Positions 57,101-64,000 of a stretch of 64,000 nt of DNA are shown one piece after another. The position numbers and the translations under genes were made by a program. Below the pieces are notes generated by a model that saw nothing but the letters and a program-made list of their open reading frames with translations, did no database searches and was not told where the DNA came from. Within the stretch, counting starts at the first letter, position 1, and every line of letters starts with the position of its first letter. The DNA is from Castanea sativa (taxonomy: Eukaryota; Streptophyta; Magnoliopsida; Fagales; Fagaceae): NCBI RefSeq assembly GCF_040712315.1, contig NC_134015.1:13226945-13290944 (forward strand), read 5' to 3'.

Positions 57101-58377
57101 AATAATAATGAATTTTATTTTAAATTGATGCTGTAGAACAATGTGCTCAATACTAAATTTTGACACAGGAGTCAGGACAAAACTAAAACTGAAGTGACAT
57201 AAAACTTGAGGACAGGAAAATAAAAATAACTTAGGAATTAATAGTTACACTTGCTTGGAATCAAAACCAAGAAAGAGAAACCTAAGAATCTATGCCTAGG
57301 GTCACCTGGGATCAGTACCGAGCATTTGAAGGAAAAACCCAACAAATAATTTTATTATTCAAGCAAATTGAAAATAGTCTCCATAGGACTACAATAGCAC
57401 ACCTTTATAGATTATACGACTATACCCTGATTCTAATTGACTTAGAAGATCCCAATTATTGAGTTATAAAAATAACTTTGACTCTATGAATTTAAATAGT
57501 TTTCTATCACCTAAATAACTAAAAAGATTTAAAATAAAATCCAACAGACTAATAAACTAAAACTGACTTTAAAACAAAACTGAATTAACAAAAATTTTCT
57601 TCACGATTCCCACATCAATTGATTATCATTGAGATGATCAGTTAAAAAGGTGTTAATCCTAACATACACAGAAACATTCACATGCATCATGGACAAAAGG
57701 GTAATATGACTTACTTCCCAAGAGCTGTATGATGCAAAACAAGTCCCAAACCAGTACCATCCATCCCTGCATTCATCAATACCAACAAAATTTAACATCC
57801 TGCAATCTAAATTTTCAAAAACTAACAATATCTCTAAAGTTTGAACCCACCAAACAACATATTAAAGATCAAGGAACAAAATCACATAAAGAAAACTAAG
57901 ATATTTCCTAAACACACTGTGCAGAACAAAACTGATCAACATGGCCAGGTATCCATTACCAGGCAAAAAGAGAAGAACTGGAGAATCCTTCAAAGGGCAT
58001 CCGCAAGCAATGGGGGAAAACCACCGTGGTGGCCCGCCATCAGGCTTAACAATGTCTTTGGCTATATCAAAGTAATCTTTTATAGTCTCAGTCCCATACC
58101 CATCATCCCACAATGGCTTCAAAGTTTCCAAAGCATCATCCTCTACCCTCCTCTTCTCCTCAACTTTAGACCTTAGCTGCCCATTTGCTTGATCAATTGA
58201 AGTCCCACCTCTCCTTCTCTCCCCACCTATAGAAGTTCCATTCACCACAACTGAATCTGAGGACAACACTGTAGAATCAGCACCACTTAAACTCCTCACT
58301 TGCACTTGACTCCCACACTTATTCTTCGGATTTGACATAAAAAAGGGCAATGCCTGGAAACCTATAAATGATGCCAT
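47170..58377 (-). CDS. PES: Phytyl ester synthase-like acyltransferase, gene B (13 exons, altered nucleophile)
   Basis: Exons in transcript order: 58377-57960, 57766-57715, 55512-55457, 54311-54153, 54035-53934, 53174-53080, 52679-52558, 52450-52342, 51287-51154, 49325-48956, 48429-48316, 47682-47594, 47467-47170. All junctions are GT-AG and in phase, giving 2118 nt (705 aa). Domain order is as in gene A: transit-like N-terminus, alpha/beta-hydrolase half, acyltransferase half with VGYHMFMGLEL and YPGG. The nucleophile elbow reads GDNFGG instead of GDSFGG, so the catalytic serine is absent, while the Asp (SGKDK) and His (DSGHTLL) regions remain. Exon 5 is 3 nt shorter and exon 6 is 12 nt shorter than in gene A, both in frame. 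The frame is open, so the protein may be made. Whether hydrolase-domain chemistry survives is doubtful, and the acyltransferase half looks intact. Confidence 0.9.
50165..50798. mobile_element. LTR-like repeat fragment in gene B intron 9
   Basis: Begins exactly where collinearity with 8757-10143 stops ('caacttg|aatttcaggtcacc') and matches 11505-11815 of gene A. It then runs on ('tgctaatgattttgcttgc...agctcgatagatcgagagg') beyond what gene A keeps. This marks a deletion junction that removed the second exon 10 block in unit B. Confidence 0.5.
51099..51134. repeat. (CA)n microsatellite
   Basis: About 18 CA units beside exon 9 of gene B. Confidence 0.95.
51930..52165. repeat. Long inverted repeat in gene B intron 8
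   Basis: Arms of about 80 bp (51930-52010 and 52076-52165) are inverted copies, e.g. 'ctcaccttaccccacttaag' against 'cttaagtggggtgaggtgag'. They enclose about 65 bp. Upstream 'tgtcacaccccaactc' near 51798 may be the end of a larger element. Absent from gene A. Confidence 0.65.
54895..55075 (-). mobile_element. SINE-like insertion in gene B intron 3
   Basis: Read on the minus strand: a head 'tggccttggtgcaggggcaag' (A-box-like), then GAGTTTGAATAC (B-box-like) and a pyrimidine-rich body, the layout of plant tRNA-related SINEs. Gene A lacks it at about 20550. The target duplication is not clear (AATATA at both ends is a candidate). Confidence 0.5.
55699..55716. repeat. Poly(G) tract
   Basis: 18 consecutive G in gene B intron 2, at the edge of a B-specific insertion block (about 55646-56399). 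Confidence 0.9.
56108..56330 (-). mobile_element. 5'-truncated LINE 3' end in gene B intron 2
   Basis: A poly(T) run at 56108-56126 is the minus-strand poly(A) tail. The minus frame reads NKMAIDLAKYAKSQA, typical of the C-terminal end of a LINE RNase H. Absent from gene A. Confidence 0.6.
56503..56808. mobile_element. Tourist-like (PIF/Harbinger) MITE in gene B intron 2
   Basis: 306 bp starting GGGCTCATTTGGTTT and ending ATCCAAACAAGCCC, flanked by TAA on both sides (56500-56502 and 56809-56811). Gene A shows the empty site 'gataataaaccac' near 21240, so the insertion is specific to unit B. Confidence 0.85.
56812..56930 (+). mobile_element. tRNA-like SINE relic in gene B intron 2
   Basis: Counterpart of 21250-21350, with 'ttagttcagttcaatagagag' and 'aggttcaatcc' as weakened A and B boxes. 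Confidence 0.4.
57129..57617. mobile_element. 489-bp solo LTR in gene B intron 2
   Basis: Starts TGCTGTAGAAC and ends CCCACATCA with a perfect 5-bp target duplication ATTGA (57124-57128 and 57618-57622). Fragments of the same family lie at 2690-2900, 42786-43413 and 44010-44220. Absent from gene A near 21612. Confidence 0.78.
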
Positions 58378-58660
58378 GGCCTCTACAAGCAATGGAAATA
58401 CAATTAAGAGTTCAAGACTCCTATTCACGACTCAGCAATTGAAAAACTTTTCAACTCTTTTCAAGAACACATATGCACTTGAGTACAGCTTAAATAAAAT
58501 GCAATTTTTTTTTTCCAGTTACAAAGTTCCCTAAACAAACTAAATCACACACACCTAATATGCTTAACGCAGAGTACACAACATAAAAAAGAAAATGGGG
58601 TTTTAAAATGAAGCTCTCTTAATTCTTAGAGCAAACCCAGAATGCAAAATGTAATTAATA

Positions 58661-59584
58661 AGCTTTTAGTTCTCATCTAAAATGGGAAACAAATTTGGAA
58701 ACTAAATAAATATGGAATATTAAGTGTGAATAACATTCATTGGCAAGTATAAAGTCAGGTAATAAATAAGAAGGTAAATATAGAATGACAATATAAAGGA
58801 GAAAAATCCAGAACAAATATTTAGTTTTTTATTTATTTTTATTTTATGGAGTTTAGCTTAGTCTTCTAGAAGAGTTGTGTGTTGTAACTTGTATGTTAGC
58901 TTAGATTCTGAATTAATAATTAGCTCATGTGGGTGCAGGCACTAGTTCTCTCCCCAGATGTTACGGAAGAGACAACGTCATGGTTCTTGTCTTCTTTGTT
59001 AAAGCTTTAAAGTAATATATATTTTGAACTGGGAGAAACTGGTTTGGACCGTTTGGTGATTGGACCTAAATTAGGCCTGCATTTGTTGTATATTGCGGGA
59101 CTGCCACTTTGTTGGATTTTTTTTTTTTTTGGAGAATCTTTGTTAGATTTTTTTTTGTTTTCAATAATGTCATTACATGTTACCTTATTACACACAAAGT
59201 ATACCTAATTCAGTTTTTGAATTGACATTGTATATTGAAGTGGTCATTTCTATTCAAATTGTCTTATTCAAAAAAATATTTTGCGTGTATTTTGCGTGCA
59301 ATAATGTGTATACTAACCATTAGTGTCTGTTTGTTGTTTGGTTTTGGAAAGGCTGAAGACTTCCAAAAGACTAAAAGGCCAAAAGCCAACTAAACAATAT
59401 AACCACATTTTCCCTTCCCTTAAAATATTGATAATAATTAAGTGTAAGAGGAATAGGTTTTTTTTTTTTTTTTTGGGGAGCCAAAGCAATATATTCGGTT
59501 GTCAAATTGACACAATTTGACATTGTTAGTGCATAACGCTTCTTTTTTTTTTTTAGAGAACACGTAATAAAAAATATGTATATA
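58661..59584. other. AT-rich intergenic DNA, no gene seen
   Basis: Upstream of gene B beyond the duplicated block, with poly(T) runs near 59115 and 59460. No coding sequence supported. Confidence 0.35.
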
Positions 59585-61378
59585 TTAGTGAAAGTCTCGT
59601 GTAATGCACGGCTTTAATCATAAATTTTCTTTGAATATTTTTTTGAGAAATAATAACTAAATGAGTTATTATTACATAATTTTAAAAAAATTTTTTATCT
59701 AAATAAATTATTATTATTATTATATAAAATTCATAATTTTGTTTATTTGTCCTTATATACAATTTCTCTAATTAAAATGATCAATAAAAACTTTTCTTAA
59801 TTTTTTTTTAATATTTCCTTAGTTATTAATGAAGAAAGTGATTTGAACTCAAGTAGTTAAATCTTTTCTAATACTCATATAAATAAGGTTATCCTAAAAT
59901 AAATAATTCCAAACTTAATATAAAAACTCAATTGTATTTGTACACCTAAAAGAAATTTCATTTTTAAGTCTTATTTTGATATTTAAATCATCTGTTTTAG
60001 TGTTGATTTTATTCAAATAGTTAATACCCTAACTTATACAACTTGAATAATGTTTCTAATTGTCTTGTACTTTAGCCTTTAAGAACACATTTATTAATAT
60101 TACACATGAAAAATAATAATTGTAAGAATTAAAACATTTGAAAACAAAATTAAGCCAAAATCTCAATTCATTAATGAAAAGCAATCCAAATTTTTGAACT
60201 TTTTTTAAAAAAAATGTAAAAGAAGTTAAGTAAAGATAGACTTACATAAGGTTTTGAACTGGTGGATCTAATTTAGCCAAATATTATATTTGATCTAAAA
60301 GGATATAGGAGGAAATATTATCTATGATTTAAGAGGATATAGGAGGAATTCTAAATTGAATTTAGTTAGCCTTTCGAAGAAATACAGTCATGAAAAAGTT
60401 CACAGAATCCTTAAATTGTATGATTTAAAAGAATATGAGATGAATTCTGCATACAAAGAAATTAATACAAAACACAAAAATAATTTTAAAATATAAAAAT
60501 ATATAAAGATTGATAAAGTCTCATCAATCAATAAGTAAAAGTAACCTGAAATTAAATTGTACTACAGCACGTGAAAGACATATTTTGAACCAAATTTTTT
60601 GTAGTGATAGTCGATTGAAAAAATAAAAACACTTACAAACTAAATATATAGAATAACCAAAACCTAAAACACACAAAATACAAAAGCTGAGAATTCAAAA
60701 ATAAAAATTAAAAAAACTTACCTAAGAGAAACCAAGAACTGAAATGGGTGTCCCTTGTTTGCAAAACTATCACATACAAATACATATGCGTAAGTTGCAA
60801 CTTGAAAAAAACAAAAACTTAGGGTGCAAGAAGGATTTTATGGGTAGACCATTGGTGAATATATATAAGTTTTGAAATTTTAATAATAGATTTTTAGTTG
60901 GAGTAGGATTTAAATTTCTGAAACTTAGATGCATGTTCCATGTTTTGTTAAAATACTTATTGTTACTTTATCTAATTAAAGAAATTGATCAGAACAAATA
61001 AATTGTTGTCCCTATCAACTTATTGTTGTCCCTATCAACTTGAAACTTAGCTGTACATTGCATATTTTGTTAAAACATTTATTGTTACTTTATCTAAAAA
61101 CATTGATAAGAACAAATAAGTTTTAAGTTGTTGTCTCTATCAATTGAAATTTATATGCGTGTTGCATGTTTTGTTAAAACATTTATTGTTATTTTACTTA
61201 TATAAGAACAAATAAGTTACTATCTCTATCTAAAAAAAAATGTTTGTATCCAAAATAATATTGTGATTTGGTAAAGCCACTTGGTGCAATTACAGCTTAG
61301 AAAAAATTTTCGCAATTTGATGAAGCCACTTGATGTAACCACAGCTTCTAAGCCTATCTTTACTTATATAGTATATGA
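59585..61378 (-). mobile_element. Helitron-like non-autonomous element
   Basis: Read on the minus strand it begins A|TCATATACTATATAAGTAA and ends with a short hairpin (CGTGCATTACACG) followed 10 nt later by CACTAA|T. This matches the Helitron pattern of a 5' TC start, a 3' hairpin plus CTRR end, and insertion between A and T without target duplication. It is 1.8 kb, AT-rich and without a Rep/helicase frame. Confidence 0.5.
60911..61235. repeat. Tandem repeat of about 115 bp, nearly three copies
   Basis: The unit 'ttttgttaaaac.tttattgttactttatcta...gaacaaataa.tt.ttgtc.ctatcaa' recurs at about 60941, 61059 and 61170. The first copy has an extra 26-bp internal duplication ('ttattgttgtccctatcaac'). 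It lies inside the Helitron-like element. Confidence 0.75.
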
Positions 61379-61410
61379 TATGATATGATTAACATTCTCT
61401 TGAAGCTTAA

Positions 61411-61411
<1 letters not shown>

Positions 61412-61456
<45 letters not shown>
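61412..61456. repeat. (AT)n microsatellite
   Basis: About 45 bp of uninterrupted AT repeats. Confidence 0.95.
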
Positions 61457-61459
<3 letters not shown>

Positions 61460-62332
61460 GGAATTAAAATCTTATTTATTATTATAAAATAAATGACTTG
61501 GTATCACAAAGAAATAAATGATTTGGGTTTTATGAGATTATCAATAATTTAAATTAATATGTGCACATTTAGTACTTTTAAATGAGACATTCAGAATTCA
61601 AATCAAACTATTAAATTATCAAACAAAAAAAAAGTCACTGAGAATTAACATTTGTTTAATATAGATAATATGACAAAATTCTATTTATATATTCAAAATG
61701 TTTGGAGAAAATTTGTGTGACCATAAAGCAATGGAGGATTCTAATACGCCAAATGAAAAATAACAAAAATATACTCCCTGATTTGAACTTTTTTTTTTTT
61801 TTTTGAGGGGGTCCCTGATTTGAACGTTGGAACGAAAAAGAGACAAAGTCGACATAAATCAAATATTTTGTTAGACCATTATATAGTATTATTACCCCCT
61901 TGATAAGATTTGAGGATTTTTTTAAGATCTTGCTTTTTGTACTTTTCTCCTTTACTTAAATTTTTTTTAATTCATCAAAAAAAAAAAATTGATAAGACTT
62001 TATTTAATAAATTAATTAGCAAAAGATATCATTATTTCAAATGTATGTTTGTGATTGTGACACAGACCGACAGCAAATTTTTTTTTTTTTGGAGTAAGCA
62101 ATAATACTTATTACAACACATATAAAAATAATAATAGTGTTTTAAACTGAGACCGACAGCAAATTAATTTGCTTATTTGACTTAGTAAAATAAGATGGAA
62201 AAAAAATACAATTGCACCTAAAAAACGAAAGTTTCAAGAAATTCTACGTAAACAAGCTTATAGTATAAACTTAAACAAATGATTTTATAATTTATTATTC
62301 TATGAGATCAGTCTTACGTTAGGATTGTGATA
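61457..62332. other. AT-rich intergenic DNA, no gene seen
   Basis: Poly(T)/poly(A) runs and short frames only. Nothing recognisable. Confidence 0.35.
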
Positions 62333-62503
62333 CGAAAAATGCTAAACTTGGAAACTATTTTACAAATTACCGATGTGATGAGTGATTATTAGTAAGTAAA
62401 AGTGTAATTTTAATGGTAGACCCAGTTGAAAACCAGTAATAATTGGCCACAATAGCATTTTATTAAAAAGTTGTAAAATAGTTTGTGACTGTAACATTAC
62501 TCG
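62333..62503. mobile_element. 171-bp MITE
   Basis: Inverted ends: CGAAAAATGCTAAACTTGG at the left and, read inward from the right, CGAGTAATGTTACAGTCAC, both followed by AACTATTTTACAA. TGTGATA flanks both sides (62326-62332 and 62504-62510). Confidence 0.65.
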
Positions 62504-62910
62504 TGTGATATCCACTATCAAATTTTTTATATATTTCATTGGTTATTCCAATTAATTACCGCCAAAAAATATATATATATATATATATTTTGTGCTGAAT
62601 AAGTAAATTACCGCCAATATTTTTTAATATACAACCACGAGCTTTACACATTTTGCTAAATAAATGAACAGTTTTTCAAAAGCACGTTTTTAATTAATTA
62701 AACTAAGTCTTTTATATTATTATTACAATAGTAGGTGCAAAAGAAAAATAAATTTACCTAATCTAAGTTAGATTAACATATAGACCAATCACCAGAATCC
62801 CTCACCTTAGAGGCCACCTAACCTTAATCAATCCAACAACCTCATCAGTCATCACCCAGCAACCATGCAGTGGAGTACTTATCCTGCAGTCAGCGCTGCT
62901 GCTCATGTTA

Positions 62911-63057
62911 AGAGTAAGTCTAGCTTCATACCAATTTTCACACAGCTTTACTATGTGGCAAGGTGTAAATGGTGAGTTATGTGAATCTATGACTCCACCA
63001 CTCACAAGTCGCTACATAACAAAGTTATGAAAATTGGTGTGATACTAAACTTACTCT
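62911..63057. mobile_element. 147-bp palindromic MITE
   Basis: Ends AGAGTAAGTCTAGCTTCATA and, read inward from the right, AGAGTAAGTTTAGTATCACA, with arms of about 50 bp. CATGTTA is duplicated on both sides (62904-62910 and 63058-63064), or CTCATGTTA (9 bp) if the right end is shifted by 2 bp. Confidence 0.75.
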
Positions 63058-63239
63058 CATGTTAAATCCTTTTAGAATACTCTTGAACCGATTTTGAACT
63101 TATTATGATTGGTGTAAAATAAAAGTGGTATATGTGTGTGTGTTAGAGAGAGATGACTTTTGGTATAAAAATAAAAGGTTGACTGTGCACTCTGTTCTTG
63201 TTTTGGTAATAAACGGGATATATATATATAAACAAAAAC

Positions 63240-63489
63240 AAAACTAGAGCACCAACATAGTCTCAGGACAAAGCCTAGTTAGGTACGAGCCATTAGCTTG
63301 AGTCACTCCCATCCTATCTAACGCGGCACATCTATTTGTCTCCCGATAGCAGTGTTTGATCTTGACCTGGGGAAGTTGGGAGATAAGGGACCTGCAGTCA
63401 TCCAGTAGGGGAGAAACAGCATGATTAGAATAGTTTGAATTATCCAGCAGATCAACTATGGCTTTGTGCACTCTTTTCACCACCTCCAA
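63240..63489 (-). pseudogene. LINE RNase H 3' fragment
   Basis: The minus frame reads SRSLISQLPQVKIKHCYRETNRCA-type sequence (HCYRETNRCA, then ALDRMG). This is the same C-terminal motif as in the LINE at 4584-4843 (HCYREANSCADCLARI), with a one-codon loss after CA. The N-terminal half of the domain and the rest of the LINE are missing. Confidence 0.65.
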
Positions 63490-64000
63490 AAAGATTCCTT
63501 AAGCCAATATAAAACCAAACCGATTGGAAACATAAACTATTTCACACCAAAACAAAAAAAAAACCACAGCAAATTGAGTACAACTAATTATCATTGAGAA
63601 GCAATTTCTCTTTACGACTTAATGTTTAAATTTTTATAAAACAGTCTCTCATACAGTTAATTATATTATTAAGTGAATTTGTAATAATACCTTTAATAAA
63701 TTAGATTATATTGTTTTATTCTTTAAATTTTATTTTATTCTTGTCGTATTATAAATTTTTTATTGAAGATAGTGTTTATTCTAGAAAATATCAATAAACA
63801 AAAAATAAATAAAAAAAACTTGAGAGAGAGAGAGATTAATTGGCCTTCAAATAGAATATTTTTGTTGCTAGCAATTTAAAAAATATTGTAAAAATTCAAA
63901 TGAAAATCTCACAAATCTCAAAATATTTTTATAAAAAATTGTTAGAAAATAATGAAATAACACAACATAAAGCCAATAAAGAAAATGTTAAAATATAAAA
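63490..64000. other. AT-rich intergenic DNA, no gene seen
   Basis: AT-rich to the window edge with a short GA run near 63820. No gene supported. Confidence 0.35.

Larger units (their letters stand above)
44010..58660. repeat. Tandem segmental duplication, unit B
   Basis: Collinear with 2688-22708 (unit A): LTR fragment, RNase H relic, solo LTR, gene 3' flank, 13 exons and 5' flank. Shorter mainly because of a deletion in the solo LTR, loss of the second exon 10 block and absence of several intron 8 insertions. Private gains include MITEs at 45075 and 56503, a solo LTR at 57129 and a foldback at 51930. Confidence 0.85.

Noticed and set aside
62802..63005. 67-codon minus-strand frame
   Set aside because: Half of it lies inside the 147-bp MITE. 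The remainder is too short to assign.

Overview
The window is nuclear DNA of a dicot plant, probably a woody species. The repeat landscape looks like Fagales to me, but that is a guess and the genes do not prove it. Genes are sparse, introns are long, splice sites are GT-AG, the sequence is AT-rich, and there are many LTR retrotransposons, solo LTRs, LINE 3' ends, SINEs, MITEs and a Helitron-like element. There is no bacterial or organellar signal.

The backbone is a tandem segmental duplication. Unit A (about 2688-22708) and unit B (about 44010-58660) each carry, on the minus strand, a 13-exon gene for a chloroplast acyltransferase/esterase of the phytyl ester synthase family (PES1/PES2; At1g54570/At3g26840-like). 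I could splice both copies into uninterrupted reading frames: gene A has 710 codons and gene B 705. They have diverged at key sites. Gene A keeps the nucleophile-elbow serine (GDSFGG). Gene B has asparagine there (GDNFGG), plus two small in-frame deletions. Gene A also contains an extra, frameshifted copy of exon 10 in intron 9. Both units share older insertions: a split RNase H pseudogene interrupted by a large solo LTR with a TGCCA target duplication. Each unit also has private insertions whose empty site can be read in the other unit.

Between the units (22.7-44.0 kb) is repeat-rich DNA without a host gene that I can support. Its main resident is an 11.2-kb Ty3/gypsy element (30372-41546, minus strand, TCATT target duplication) with two 763-bp LTRs differing at about 18 positions. 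In element order it has a tRNA-Asp-like primer site, gag, protease, reverse transcriptase, two RNase H domains, integrase, a 151-bp tandem array, and a three-exon ORF in the opposite orientation. This layout fits the Tat/Ogre lineage. The copy is dead: it has TAG/TAA stops, frameshifts and a deletion in reverse transcriptase. It sits inside an older Tourist-like MITE with TTA target duplications.

The left edge (1-2.7 kb) holds AT-rich MITE debris and a solo LTR of the same gypsy family. The right edge (58.7-64 kb) holds a probable Helitron, MITEs and a LINE fragment. The most novel-looking points are the active-site split between the two PES copies, the decayed exon duplication with intact splice sites, the antisense ORF of the retrotransposon with its phased tandem array, and two neighbouring AGAGCAT-ended elements each flanked by unusually long direct repeats.
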